Below the pieces are notes generated by a model, which was not told the origin of the DNA, ran no database searches, and worked only from the letters and a program-made list of their open reading frames with translations. 64,000 nucleotides of DNA, taken from NCBI GenBank assembly GCA_020634575.1, contig JACKBM010000004.1, forward strand, positions 124,001 to 188,000. Direction: 5' to 3'. A program made the translations under genes and the position numbers. The stretch is from Ardenticatenales bacterium (lineage in GTDB: Bacteria; Chloroflexota; Anaerolineae; Promineifilales; Promineifilaceae). Positions 8,461-17,530 of this stretch are shown here, one piece after another (position 1 is the stretch's first letter; every line of letters begins with the position of its first letter).

Positions 8461-11010
8461 TTGGAAATCGGAAATGTAAGTCTCATCGACATCAACAAAG
8501 AGATGCGTAGCTCCTATTTGGATTACGCGATGAGCGTCATTGTGGCGCGTGCTTTGCCGGATGCTCGTGATGGACTAAAGCCTGTGCATCGTCGCATCCT
8601 TTACGCGATGCATGACATGGGGATCCGGCCGGGTACCCCCTACCGCAAAAGTGCCCGTATCGTCGGTGAAGTGCTTGGTAAATATCACCCGCACGGTGAC
8701 CAGGCCGTTTATGATTCGATGGTTCGCATGGCCCAGGAATTTTCCCTGCGCTACATGCTGGTGGACGGGCAGGGCAACTTCGGCAGCATCGACGGCGATA
8801 GCGCTGCAGCCATGCGTTATACCGAAGCCCGCATGGCCCGCATCGCCAATGAGCTCATCGAGGATATTGACAAGGATACGGTTGATTTCACGCCCAACTT
8901 TGACGACAGCCTGCAAGAGCCGGATTTGTTGCCCGCCCGGCTGCCAAACCTGTTGCTCAATGGCGCCGCCGGCATTGCCGTCGGTATGGCCACCAATATC
9001 CCGCCGCACAATCTCAATGAAATCTGTGACGCCATTATCTACCTGATTGACCGCTATGATGCCCAGGATGATGTCACCGTTGACGATCTAATGCAGTTCG
9101 TCAAGGGACCGGATTTCCCCACCGGCGCCCAGATCGTGGGAACGGAAGGGATTCGCAGCGCCTACGCTACAGGCAAGGGGCGCATCATTATGCGCGCCGT
9201 CGCCACCATCGAAGAGTCTGAAACGCGTGCGGACCGGCAGCGGATCAACATCACCGAGATCCCGTTCCAGGTAAACAAGGCCACCCTGATTGAACGGATT
9301 GCCGAACTGGTCCAGCAGGGCCGTCTGACGGACATCGCTGACCTGCGGGATGAGTCGGATCGCAACGGTATCTCCATCATCGTCGAACTCAAGCGGGGCA
9401 CCCAGCCGATGGCGGTGCTTAACCAGCTGTACAAATATACGGCCCTGCAAACCACCTTTGGCGTCCAGATGCTGGCCCTGGTGGATCGGGAGCCGCGCCT
9501 GTTATCGCTTAAGCGAGCCCTGCAGATTTACATTGAGCACCGGCTCAATGTCATCGAACGGCGCACCCAGTTTGAACTGGATAAGGCGCTGCGCCGCCAG
9601 CATATCCTGGAAGGGTTGCTCAAGGCACTATCCCACCTGGACGAGGTAATCGCCACCATTCGCGCGTCCGCTGACGTGGAAATTGCCCGTAACAACCTGA
9701 TGAGCCAGTTTGATCTGACCGAAGTGCAGGCCCAGGCGATCCTGGACATGCAGCTGCGCCGTCTGGCCGCCCTGGAACGGCAAAAGATCGAAGACGAGCA
9801 TCGGGAAGTGACCGAGCAGGTTGAATATCTGCGCGGGCTGCTGGCCGACAAGTACAAGCAGCTGGCGCTCATCAAGGATGACCTGATCTATCTGAAGGAA
9901 CGTTATGGCGACGAGCGTCGCTCAGAAATCATCCCCGGCAGTGCTGACCTCTCCATCGAGGATATGATTCGGGATGAGGATGTGCTCATTTCAATCACCC
10001 AGCGTGGCTTTATTAAGCGCACGCCTGTCAGCGCCTACCGCATTCAGGCACGTGGCGGTCGCGGCCTGATTGGGATGGGTACCCGTGAGGAAGATGCGCT
10101 GGAGCATCTTTTCGCTGCGGGCTCCCTGAATACCATCCTCTTCTTCTCAGATAAGGGCAAGGTCTATGCCCAAAAAGCGTATGAGATTCCAGAGCTGGAC
10201 CGCACCGCCAAAGGGCGTTCCCTCATGAATCTGCTGCCGCTGATGCCTGATGAGAAGATTACGGTGGCCCTGCCCGTCCATAGCTTTGACGATGTGGAAT
10301 ATCTGACGCTGATCACCCGTCGGGGCAAGATTAAGCGGGTGGAGGTTAACGCCTTTGCCAACGTGCGTTCCACTGGCCTCATTGCGATGAATCTTGAAGA
10401 AGATGATGAGCTGGGCTGGGTCAAAATGACCCGGGGCGAGCAAGACCTGATCGTGGTCAGCGAGTGGGGCCAGGGCATCCGCTTCAGCGAGGAAGATGTC
10501 CGGGCCATGGGCCGTACCGCTGCGGGCGTTTACGCCATGCGCCTCCTGGAAAAGGATCGTATTGCCGGCGCCGATGTGGTAACGCCGGGCGATGACCTCA
10601 TGATCATCACCGAACGTGGCTTTGGCAAACGGACCCCGCTCAGTGAATATCGGCAGCAGAATCGGTATGGTCAGGGGGTTCGGGCGATGAATCTGGGCAC
10701 GTTGACAGGCAAAATCGTCTCGGCGCGCGTGGTCACACGGGATGATGAAGTCACCTGCATCTCGGTGCAGGGCTTAATCCTGCGCACCTCCGTCAACAAT
10801 ATCTCCAAACAGGGGCGTATGTCGCGGGGCGTGCGGGTGATGGACATTCGCGATGGCGACCATATCGCCTCCGTCGCTGTGGTTCGTGAGGGTAGCCTGT
10901 CCAAACCGGCCGATCCCGCCCTCAATGGCGCCGCTGAGCACAGCAGCAATGGCCATACCCCCGAGGCGTTCCTGCCCGACCTGGACGAGGGTTTCGACGA
11001 GGAAGAATAA
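8461..11010 (+). CDS. gyrA: DNA gyrase subunit A
   Basis: Type IIA topoisomerase subunit (849 residues) that with GyrB introduces negative supercoils. The breakage-reunion domain is complete, with catalytic Tyr120 in [10 protein letters not shown], the HPHGD motif at 76-80 and the long coiled coil near 430-500. The C-terminal beta-pinwheel is present with a GyrA-box-like QARGGRG near 530, which favours gyrase over topoisomerase IV. The start is TTG at 8461 with GGAGG five bases upstream. Residue 81, equivalent to E. coli Ser83 in the quinolone pocket, is Gln. The tail ([10 protein letters not shown]) is acidic, as is common. A strong terminator follows. Confidence 0.97.
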   Translation: MEIGNVSLIDINKEMRSSYLDYAMSVIVARALPDARDGLKPVHRRILYAMHDMGIRPGTPYRKSARIVGEVLGKYHPHGDQAVYDSMVRMAQEFSLRYMLVDGQGNFGSIDGDSAAAMRYTEARMARIANELIEDIDKDTVDFTPNFDDSLQEPDLLPARLPNLLLNGAAGIAVGMATNIPPHNLNEICDAIIYLIDRYDAQDDVTVDDLMQFVKGPDFPTGAQIVGTEGIRSAYATGKGRIIMRAVATIEESETRADRQRINITEIPFQVNKATLIERIAELVQQGRLTDIADLRDESDRNGISIIVELKRGTQPMAVLNQLYKYTALQTTFGVQMLALVDREPRLLSLKRALQIYIEHRLNVIERRTQFELDKALRRQHILEGLLKALSHLDEVIATIRASADVEIARNNLMSQFDLTEVQAQAILDMQLRRLAALERQKIEDEHREVTEQVEYLRGLLADKYKQLALIKDDLIYLKERYGDERRSEIIPGSADLSIEDMIRDEDVLISITQRGFIKRTPVSAYRIQARGGRGLIGMGTREEDALEHLFAAGSLNTILFFSDKGKVYAQKAYEIPELDRTAKGRSLMNLLPLMPDEKITVALPVHSFDDVEYLTLITRRGKIKRVEVNAFANVRSTGLIAMNLEEDDELGWVKMTRGEQDLIVVSEWGQGIRFSEEDVRAMGRTAAGVYAMRLLEKDRIAGADVVTPGDDLMIITERGFGKRTPLSEYRQQNRYGQGVRAMNLGTLTGKIVSARVVTRDDEVTCISVQGLILRTSVNNISKQGRMSRGVRVMDIRDGDHIASVAVVREGSLSKPADPALNGAAEHSSNGHTPEAFLPDLDEGFDEEE

Positions 11011-11031
11011 TTCTCCGGCTGACTATGAACG

Positions 11032-11063
11032 AGAGCTCGCCCGTAACGGCGAGCTCTTTTTTT
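11032..11063 (+). terminator. Rho-independent terminator of gyrA
   Basis: A perfect 10-bp stem (agagctcgcc / ggcgagctct) with a 6-base loop is followed by a run of eight or nine T. It begins 21 bases after the gyrA stop. Confidence 0.93.
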
Positions 11064-11214
11064 GTCTGCTCGCCGGCGCCCATCGCGATAGTATTGAACT
11101 CTCATAACATTTTACCCATACAGTTGCCCCGCCCCATTTGCTACCATACTGAAGCATAAAATTCTCCGCGCAGGACTCCGGAAAACCGTTTCCCTTCCGG
11201 GTTAAGGATTATTG

Positions 11215-12621
11215 ATGAAGGCAGCAACGCTCGAGGGTAGCATTACAACACAGAACGGCCCGGCCATCTCTCCGCAACAGTCTGAACTGATGCGGCTGCT
11301 GACCCCAGCGATGGCAGTGGACGATCTGGGCATCCCCCCAGGACTGGTTACCGATCTGATGTACCGGCTGATGTTCAACGAAGGTGTCGTCAGTATCAGT
11401 CGTTTTGTAGAAGTGATTCGTGTCCACAGCCAGGTGGTCGATGACATCATCGCCGGCATGAAGATGGACCATTTTGTCGAAATCGCCAAAGCAGGCCAAT
11501 TAGGACGCCTCAGCTACTCCTATCGCCTGACCAATGAAGGGATCAAGCGAGCCCGGGAGGCGATGGAGCGTTCCCAATATGTTGGCCCGGCACCGGTAGA
11601 CATCGACAAATATACCAAGGCCATTCTACTCCAGACAGAAACCACCAAGCGGTTCCGGCCGGCACAGGTTGAGCAAGCCTTGAGTCACCTCATCCTGCCG
11701 GAGAAATTCGACCGCAAAATTGGTCCGGCGGTGAATTCCGGGACCTCCCTTTTCCTGTATGGCCCGCCCGGCAACGGCAAGACAACGATCGCCGAAGCAA
11801 TCGCCAAAATGCTGGCCGGAGGGCAGCCAATCTGGCTCCCGTACGCTTTGACCGTCGGCGGCCAGATCATTCAGGTTTATGATCCGTTGATTCACCATGA
11901 GGTGGAGCTTAGTGACCGGCAGCTGGCCGAACTGGGCATTGGGCGGACGGCCTCCGGCGTGCACAACACCCAAAATGGCTCGTCGGGCACCGGCCGGATC
12001 AACAAAATCGACAATCGTTGGGGCGTCTTCGAGCGGCCGGCCGTGATGGTTGGTGGTGAATTGGTCATGGAATCACTTGACCTGCGCTTCGACCCCATCA
12101 CCAAGTTTTACGAGGCGCCGCTGCAGCTTAAGGCCAACGGCGGCATGTTCCTCATCGACGACTTCGGCCGGCAAACGATGAGCCCGCAGGAGCTGCTCAA
12201 TCGCTGGATCGTGCCGCTGGAGAGCGCCATCGACTTCTTCCGGCTGATGTCCGGGCAGACGTTGCAGGTGCCCTTCCGCCAGCTCATCGTCTTCTCCACC
12301 AATCTGGACCCGTCCGCCCTGGTCGACGACGCGTTCCTGCGCCGGATCCAGATGAAAGTTGAGGTCAGAAGCCCCAACGAACAGCTTTTTTATCAGATAT
12401 TCAACCTGATGTGCCGCAACTATGGCATTCAGTTCGACAAGCGGGGTTTTATCCACCTGCTGCAGAAATGGTATCGCGAACCGGGACGGGTGATGCAATC
12501 GGTACACCCGCGCGACATCCTCAAAACCATTGTATCGATCGCCCGCTACGCTGGTGTGACGCCGGAGTTATCGCCGGAACTCATCGACGAGGCGTGTGAG
12601 AGTTACTTTGTGGATATGTAG
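11215..12621 (+). CDS. AAA-family ATPase
   Basis: A 468-residue AAA+ type ATPase. An N-terminal region of about 135 residues resembles a winged-helix or substrate-recognition module (PPGLVTDLMYRLMFNEGVVS). The ATPase core carries Walker A YGPPGNGKTT, Walker B MFLIDDFGRQ, a sensor-1 like IVFSTNLDP and an arginine in FLRRIQ. The ATG at 11215 is preferred to the overlapping TTG at 11212 because AAGGA lies six bases upstream of it. It stands alone between gyrA and the zinc-ribbon gene. Relatives are usually annotated only as ATP-binding protein, and no partner or substrate can be named from here. Confidence 0.85.
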   Translation: MKAATLEGSITTQNGPAISPQQSELMRLLTPAMAVDDLGIPPGLVTDLMYRLMFNEGVVSISRFVEVIRVHSQVVDDIIAGMKMDHFVEIAKAGQLGRLSYSYRLTNEGIKRAREAMERSQYVGPAPVDIDKYTKAILLQTETTKRFRPAQVEQALSHLILPEKFDRKIGPAVNSGTSLFLYGPPGNGKTTIAEAIAKMLAGGQPIWLPYALTVGGQIIQVYDPLIHHEVELSDRQLAELGIGRTASGVHNTQNGSSGTGRINKIDNRWGVFERPAVMVGGELVMESLDLRFDPITKFYEAPLQLKANGGMFLIDDFGRQTMSPQELLNRWIVPLESAIDFFRLMSGQTLQVPFRQLIVFSTNLDPSALVDDAFLRRIQMKVEVRSPNEQLFYQIFNLMCRNYGIQFDKRGFIHLLQKWYREPGRVMQSVHPRDILKTIVSIARYAGVTPELSPELIDEACESYFVDM

Positions 12622-12661
12622 TTGACCGAGGTTCGCCTCGTTTAGCTAGGGAAGCGGAGAA

Positions 12662-12700
12662 GGCCTGGCAGGTTTAACCCCCTGCCAGGCCGACCGTTTT
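12662..12700 (+). terminator. GC-rich hairpin with T-run after the AAA ATPase gene
   Basis: An 11-bp stem, ggcctggcagg / cctgccaggcc, with an 8-base loop is followed after four bases by GTTTTT. It may end the ATPase transcript, but the gap before the T-run makes this only probable. Confidence 0.5.
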
Positions 12701-12702
12701 TA

Positions 12703-12763
12703 AAGCGAACCGGCGTCAACCTGACAGGTTGGACCAACCTGTCAGGTTGACGCCGGTTCGCTT
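12703..12763. repeat. Perfect 61-base palindrome (30-bp arms)
   Basis: Left arm 12703-12732 and right arm 12734-12763 are exact reverse complements around a single central A. Each arm contains cctgacaggtt. There is no T-run, so it is not a classic terminator. It lies 63 bases upstream of the zinc-ribbon membrane protein start. Confidence 0.9.
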
Positions 12764-12826
12764 GCGGGTATGATGGTGCTGTCAATCAGGCGGCCGCCGG
12801 CGCGGCCCCGAGGAAGGTTGAACCCG

Positions 12827-13117
12827 ATGGAAGAAATGCCCCGCTATGTCCTGGTCATCGCCGCCGCCCTGGTCCTTTTTGCCCTTTATCTGAATACGAC
12901 CCGGCGTGGCAACAAGATCAAGGTCGTCTGCGCGAATTGTGAATCCAAAGACGTTGTCGAGGTCTCACGGGAAACGGTGGGCACCCGGACCGTGCAGCCT
13001 CACGGCGGCGGCACCCCCGGCGGCGGCAGCGTCCGTCTCCAGCTGGATATCGAAGCCAAATATCATTGCCGCAACTGCGGCAATTCCTTCAGCCGCCGTT
13101 TTACAGAAACGCACTGA
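12827..13117 (+). CDS. Small membrane-anchored zinc-ribbon protein
   Basis: A 96-residue protein with one N-terminal membrane helix (about residues 7-24, YVLVIAAALVLFALYL) and a cytoplasmic zinc ribbon made from two CxxC knuckles, VCANCES and YHCRNCGNSF. Between them is a Gly/Pro-rich loop (HGGGTPGGGS). The ATG at 12827 is supported by AGGAAGG ten bases upstream, and an upstream in-frame extension lacks such a site. It lies ten bases before the arginase-fold gene, so co-transcription is likely. No function is known. Confidence 0.75.
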   Translation: MEEMPRYVLVIAAALVLFALYLNTTRRGNKIKVVCANCESKDVVEVSRETVGTRTVQPHGGGTPGGGSVRLQLDIEAKYHCRNCGNSFSRRFTETH

Positions 13118-13127
13118 GCCCCCGCCT

Positions 13128-14027
13128 TTGACCCAACCCGGCCTTTCCCTCCTTGTCGGCGCTCCCCTGGATTGTTCCGGCCGGTTCACCGGCGTAGAAC
13201 GGATGCCCGCTGCCCTGCGCAACGCCGGCCTGGTAACCAGCCTCGGCCTGCCGGACCTGGGCGATTGGCCCGTCCAAATCGCCAACGCCCAGCGCGACCC
13301 CGCCAGCGGCATCATCGGCTACGCGGATGTCTGCGCCAGCAGTGCCGTCATTCGCCAAGAATTGGGTGAGTTGCTGGCCCGCGGCGAGCGGCCGCTGATC
13401 GTAGGTGGCTGTTGCACGCTGCTGATCGGCGTCTTCGCTGCCCTGCGCGACCAGGGGACTGAGATCGCGCTCGCCTTCATCGACGGGCATCTTGATTTTT
13501 ATGACGGCGGATCTTCGCCGACCGGGGAAGCAGCGGATATGGAGCTGGCCATTTTGTGCGGGCTGGGACCGGCCGGTCTCACCCACCTCGCCGGCCCGCC
13601 GCCACTGGTTGACCCGGCCAACGTCGTCGTCCTCGGCCACCGCGATGCGGCTGAGGCCGCCGCCGACGGGGCCCCGGACCCGGCCACGTTGTTTCCCGCG
13701 ATGGCGCTGCATAATGCTGATTCCGTCCGCGCCCACGGCGCCGCCACACTGGGCCAGGCAGTTGCCAACCGCTTCGCGGAGCGCGCCCAACCGTTCTGGC
13801 TTCACCTGGACTTGGACGTACTGGATGAGACAGCACTCCCCGCCGTCGATTACCTGAGGCCCGGCGGCCTCAGCTGGGCTGAAACCGCCGCCCTGACCCG
13901 GCCGCTGCTCCATTCCCCTCACCTACGCGGCGCCGACATCACCATTTACAACCCAGCCCTGGACCCCGATGGCCGCTACGCTCGCCAGATCGTCTCGTTC
14001 CTGGCGGAATTATGGCAGCCCCTTTGA
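13128..14027 (+). CDS. Arginase/agmatinase-fold protein with altered metal-binding motif
   Basis: A ureohydrolase-superfamily protein of 299 residues, assuming the TTG start at 13128. Recognisable motifs are IVGGCCTLLIG (canonical GGDHS), FIDGHLDFYDGG (canonical DAHxD, with Asp, His and Asp kept) and HLDLDVLDE (canonical DxDxxDP). The first-motif His, a manganese ligand in true arginases, is Cys here. This argues against simple assignment as arginase or agmatinase. The frame stays open for 74 codons upstream, but that part overlaps the zinc-ribbon gene and lacks family similarity. The 3' end overlaps the convergent HAD gene by 18 bases. Confidence 0.82.
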   Translation: MTQPGLSLLVGAPLDCSGRFTGVERMPAALRNAGLVTSLGLPDLGDWPVQIANAQRDPASGIIGYADVCASSAVIRQELGELLARGERPLIVGGCCTLLIGVFAALRDQGTEIALAFIDGHLDFYDGGSSPTGEAADMELAILCGLGPAGLTHLAGPPPLVDPANVVVLGHRDAAEAAADGAPDPATLFPAMALHNADSVRAHGAATLGQAVANRFAERAQPFWLHLDLDVLDETALPAVDYLRPGGLSWAETAALTRPLLHSPHLRGADITIYNPALDPDGRYARQIVSFLAELWQPL

Positions 14028-14678
14028 AATCTGCCTGACGCGAGCCGGCAAATCCCTCAACGTCGCTACCGCCAGCGCCGGGTTGGCTGGATGGCGCGGG
14101 CCAAGCTGTACCGCCCACAACCCGGCCGCCGCCGCTCCGGCTACATCCGCTTCGTAGTTGTCGCCCACCATCAGGGTGGCCGCAGCCACGCTGCCCAGCT
14201 GGGCCAGGGCCAGGTGGAAAATACGGGCCTCTGGCTTGCGGCAACCAACCTCTTCGGAAATGATGATGGCGTCCAGCCACGGTCCCAGCCCCAGCGCGGC
14301 GATGACTGCCCGCTGCAGGTCGCTCCGGCCGTTCGTCACCAGCCCGATCTTCAGGCCGGCTTCACGCAGTTGCGGCAAAACTGTGGCTGCACCAGGCATG
14401 AGCAGCGCATGATGGGGGTAGACGGTCAGGTAGTCAACAACCAGCTCGGCAGCTGCCGGGTTACCGGGCAGCGGGAACTCAACAATCAGCTGCTCGTAAA
14501 CCCTATCCTTCCACACCTTGCCGCCGGCATCAAGAGCCACAAAGCGGGCAACAAACTCATCGGCCCGAGTCGGCTCAGCGCCCAGGCGGGCGTATTGATC
14601 GCGCGCGAAGCGGGGCAGGCTGGCGACTCTGTCATGCAGGGTCTGATCCAGGTCAAACAGGATCGCTTGCAGGGCCAT
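14010..14678 (-). CDS. HAD-superfamily hydrolase
   Basis: A 222-residue haloacid-dehalogenase-type phosphatase. Motif I is ILFDLDQTLHD with nucleophile Asp9 and acid/base Asp11. A helical cap follows, then motif II GLVTNGRSDLQ, the motif III Lys region (SEEVGCRKPE) and motif IV MVGDNYEADVAGA. This fits the subfamily IA pattern of YjjG and phosphoglycolate phosphatase-like enzymes acting on small phosphorylated metabolites. It starts nine bases after the PLP decarboxylase stop and is probably the last gene of that minus-strand operon. The substrate is unknown. Confidence 0.88.
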   Translation of the reverse strand: MALQAILFDLDQTLHDRVASLPRFARDQYARLGAEPTRADEFVARFVALDAGGKVWKDRVYEQLIVEFPLPGNPAAAELVVDYLTVYPHHALLMPGAATVLPQLREAGLKIGLVTNGRSDLQRAVIAALGLGPWLDAIIISEEVGCRKPEARIFHLALAQLGSVAAATLMVGDNYEADVAGAAAAGLWAVQLGPRHPANPALAVATLRDLPARVRQISKGLP

Positions 14679-14687
14679 CCGGAGAGG

Positions 14688-16052
14688 TCAGCTCTCCGCG
14701 GCCAGAAGCTGGCGCAGGAAGCTGATGGTTTCCAGCAGATCGGCCGTCGTGACCTTGCTGGAGACGGCGAGCAGGCGCAGGACCGTCTCGCCATGCAAAG
14801 TTGTCGTAGAGATTGAGCGCTGACCGGAGGCCATCACCTGCTCGTACAGGCGGCGCTGCAGGGCGGAACGCTCCTCGGGAGCCAACCCGTCGGGCACCAT
14901 TTGGAAGCAAAGGATGCCGGTATCCGGCCGGTGCAACAGCCGCACATCCGGTTGGATGGCCAGGTGCGCGGCCAGCTCCTGAATCGCCGTTACATGGGCG
15001 CGCAATTCTGAGCGCACCGCCCGCAGCCCCATCCCCCGCAGAGCCGTCACCAACGGCAGCGCGGAAAAGGGTCGTGTCGTCGGCGGCGATTTCAGACCGG
15101 GGTTTGGCTCGACATCCTCGCGCCGGTTGAAGTAGCCACTGTAGAGCGACATCCGGCCAAAGTCTCGCCAATCGCGCACAAAGAGGAGTGAGTTGGGTAT
15201 CGGCACCGCCAGCTGCTTGTGCGGGTCCCAGGTGATGGAATCGGCCAGATCATCACCGCCAAACAAGGGCGCACATTCCGGCACCAGCTTGTAGGCATAG
15301 CCGTAGGCGCCATCCAGATGGAACCAGGCGCCCAGCTCAGCCGCCAGCGTCGCCAGTGGGTGCACGGGATCAACTGAGCCAGTCGACGTGGTCCCAGTGG
15401 TAGCGACCAGGCAGAAAATATCACGCTCACTCTTGATCTCGCGCACCAGCCGGCGGGCTTCCCGCACGTCGATGCGCCGCTCCCGATCCACCGGCAAGGC
15501 CACCAGCGCCTTCTGCCCCAGCCCCAGCATTCGCGCCGCATGGCGCAGGGAAAAATGGGCGTCGGCTGAGACCAGGATAGCCAGCCGGGCTGGATCGGCA
15601 AAGCCGGTCAGCCCTTGCTGGCCGAGATCAAAGCCCTGGCGCTCGGCGTGCCGGTGCAACGCCAGATAAACAGCCTCCTGGTTGGCGTAAGTGCCGGAAT
15701 ACATGAAGGTGGCGTCGGCCGTTTCGTCCAGATTAAAAAGCCGGCAGAGGGCCCGCCCGGCCATCTCCTCCAAAACCGCACCGCCGGGCGAAACCTGCCA
15801 GTTGGTCACGCCCTGGTTGTATTGCAGGGCCACCTCGGCCCCGTATTGGGCTTCGGCTGAAGGGAAGGCATTGAACATCGATTGGAACTGGGGCCGGCCG
15901 TACTGCATCAGGTGGGGTAGCAGCCGTTCTTCAACCAGCTGGCGCAGCGCATGGGGTGATAGTCCCTGTTCCGTAAACTCAACCAGCGGCGCCAGATCCG
16001 CAGCGACTGTGGCCGGGTCGGCGCCGGAGTAAAGCGGTGCTTGTTTAGCCAT
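14688..16052 (-). CDS. PLP-dependent group II decarboxylase
   Basis: A fold-type I PLP enzyme of 454 residues in the aromatic-amino-acid/glutamate decarboxylase group. Visible sites are SADAHFSLRHAA with His166 stacking on PLP, HLDGAYG with Asp247 binding the pyridine nitrogen, and WDPHKQLAVP with Schiff-base Lys279. The ATG overlaps the stop of the dihydropyrimidinase-like gene by one base (TGATG), so the two are translationally coupled. The context with a hydantoinase-like enzyme and AroM suggests an amino-acid-derived substrate. It could also be a tyrosine, diaminobutyrate or aspartate decarboxylase, and the specificity is not readable. Confidence 0.88.
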   Translation of the reverse strand: MAKQAPLYSGADPATVAADLAPLVEFTEQGLSPHALRQLVEERLLPHLMQYGRPQFQSMFNAFPSAEAQYGAEVALQYNQGVTNWQVSPGGAVLEEMAGRALCRLFNLDETADATFMYSGTYANQEAVYLALHRHAERQGFDLGQQGLTGFADPARLAILVSADAHFSLRHAARMLGLGQKALVALPVDRERRIDVREARRLVREIKSERDIFCLVATTGTTSTGSVDPVHPLATLAAELGAWFHLDGAYGYAYKLVPECAPLFGGDDLADSITWDPHKQLAVPIPNSLLFVRDWRDFGRMSLYSGYFNRREDVEPNPGLKSPPTTRPFSALPLVTALRGMGLRAVRSELRAHVTAIQELAAHLAIQPDVRLLHRPDTGILCFQMVPDGLAPEERSALQRRLYEQVMASGQRSISTTTLHGETVLRLLAVSSKVTTADLLETISFLRQLLAAES

Positions 16053-17428
16053 CAGATTGTCTCCGGCAGGGTGCGATGAATGTAGCGGCCCCGGCCCCTG
16101 TCAGCCACGAGCTGGCCGTCGCGAATCACGGTTGCGCCGCGGGAGAGGACCCGGGTGATCCGGCCGGTTATCCGCTGCCCCTCATAGGCATGCCAATCAT
16201 TACTCGAATGAGAATTCGCCTGCCCCATCACCCATTCTGCGTTGGGATCCAGCAGGACGATGTCCGCATCCTTGCCGGGGTGCAGGCTGCCCTTGGAAGT
16301 CATCCCATAAATGTGAGCCGGGTTGGCCGCCACCAGCTCCACAAAGCGGGGCAATGAGATACGTCCACCAGCCACGCCAGCCGAATAAAGCAACATAAAA
16401 CGGGGTTCGATACCCGGCATACCGTTGGGGCAAAGGTCGAAGCGATCCTGGCCGTATTGGGTCGCTTCCCAGGAGTAGGCGGCGTCATCCGAGGTCACCT
16501 GGACCAGCCGGCCATCTTTTAGCCCTTGCCAGAGGGCCGCCTGGGCGCGCTCATCCCGCAGCGGCGGCGAGCAGATCCATTTGATGCCATCCGGCCGGCG
16601 CAACATCTCGTCGGTGTAAATCAGGTAATGGGTGCAGGTCTCGGCCAGCACATCCAGCCCGGCGCCCCGGGCTGCGCCCACCATGGCCACGCCCTCCGCC
16701 GTCGTCAGATGGACGATAAACAGCCGTCCGCCCACTTCAGCCACCATCTCAATGCAGCGCTCAATGGCCCGGTTCTCCACGGCGATCGGCTTACTCTCCG
16801 CATGGTAGATAGGGCTGGTCCGGCCGCTTTCCAGGAATTGGGGGATGGAGGCTTCGGCCAGATCATTGTCCTCAGCGTGGACCATCAACATGCCCCCGGC
16901 ATCACGCAGCCGGGCCAGGATGCGCAACAGATCCGGTGTCTCGATCAGCAGCCCTTCGTCCCGGTAGGTCATGTAACATTTAATCGTCGGAGCGCCGGCG
17001 GCCACGACCTGGGCGATCTCGTCCAGGGTAGCTTCAGTCGGCTGGGTGATCACCGGATGAACGCCGTAGTCGATCAGGGCCCGCCCGGCCGCTTCCTGCT
17101 TTTTGGTCGCGATGGTGCTCGTCAGGGTGGCGCCAGGCGCCTGGTTGGAGAAATCAATGCAACTGGTCGTGCCGCCATGGACCGCCGCCAGGGTGCCGCT
17201 GTAATAATCATGCACGCTGATGGTGTTCATGAAAACGTCGTTGAAATGAACATGGGTGTCAACGCCGCCCGGCAACACCAACAGGCCGCTGGCGTCGATG
17301 ATTGTGTCGGCCGGGTAATCACCCAGCTCCCCCACCGCGGCGATCTTCTCACCGCGCAACAGCAAATCTTGCTTAGCCACCATCTGGTCCAGCACCACCG
17401 TGCCGCCCCGTATCAAAGTCGTCTCCAT
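16052..17428 (-). CDS. Dihydropyrimidinase / D-hydantoinase-like amidohydrolase
   Basis: A cyclic amidohydrolase of 458 residues. The binuclear metal site is intact: His59 and His61 (GGVDTHVHFND), the Lys150 that becomes carboxylated (PTIKCYMTYRDEG), His184 (LMVHAEDND), His240 (FIVHLTT) and the terminal Asp in VTSDDAAYSW. This set is typical of dihydropyrimidinase, hydantoinase and allantoinase, which open five- or six-membered cyclic diamides. The N-terminal METTLIRGGTVV fits the family start. It is the head or second gene of the minus-strand cluster with AroM upstream and the decarboxylase downstream. The true substrate is undetermined. Confidence 0.9.
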   Translation of the reverse strand: METTLIRGGTVVLDQMVAKQDLLLRGEKIAAVGELGDYPADTIIDASGLLVLPGGVDTHVHFNDVFMNTISVHDYYSGTLAAVHGGTTSCIDFSNQAPGATLTSTIATKKQEAAGRALIDYGVHPVITQPTEATLDEIAQVVAAGAPTIKCYMTYRDEGLLIETPDLLRILARLRDAGGMLMVHAEDNDLAEASIPQFLESGRTSPIYHAESKPIAVENRAIERCIEMVAEVGGRLFIVHLTTAEGVAMVGAARGAGLDVLAETCTHYLIYTDEMLRRPDGIKWICSPPLRDERAQAALWQGLKDGRLVQVTSDDAAYSWEATQYGQDRFDLCPNGMPGIEPRFMLLYSAGVAGGRISLPRFVELVAANPAHIYGMTSKGSLHPGKDADIVLLDPNAEWVMGQANSHSSNDWHAYEGQRITGRITRVLSRGATVIRDGQLVADRGRGRYIHRTLPETI

Positions 17429-17452
17429 AAATCACCTCAGACATCTTTTTTT

Positions 17453-17530
17453 GCCACGGATTAGCACGGATTTGTCACGGATTCTCTTTTTGATAGAAAA
17501 ATCCGTGTTTAATCTGTGTTAATCCGTGGC
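17453..17530. repeat. Inverted repeat, CCACGGATTA-CACGGATT family
   Basis: Imperfect arms of about 31 bases (17453-17483 and 17500-17530) carry cacggatt units, three on the left and three reversed on the right, around a T-rich centre. The right arm overlaps the end of the AroM gene and contains its stop codon, so the last residues (LATD) are read from the repeat. Confidence 0.8.

Noticed and set aside
12906..13127. Upstream extension of the arginase-fold gene
   Set aside because: It overlaps the zinc-ribbon gene in another frame and has no similarity to the family. The TTG at 13128 is preferred.
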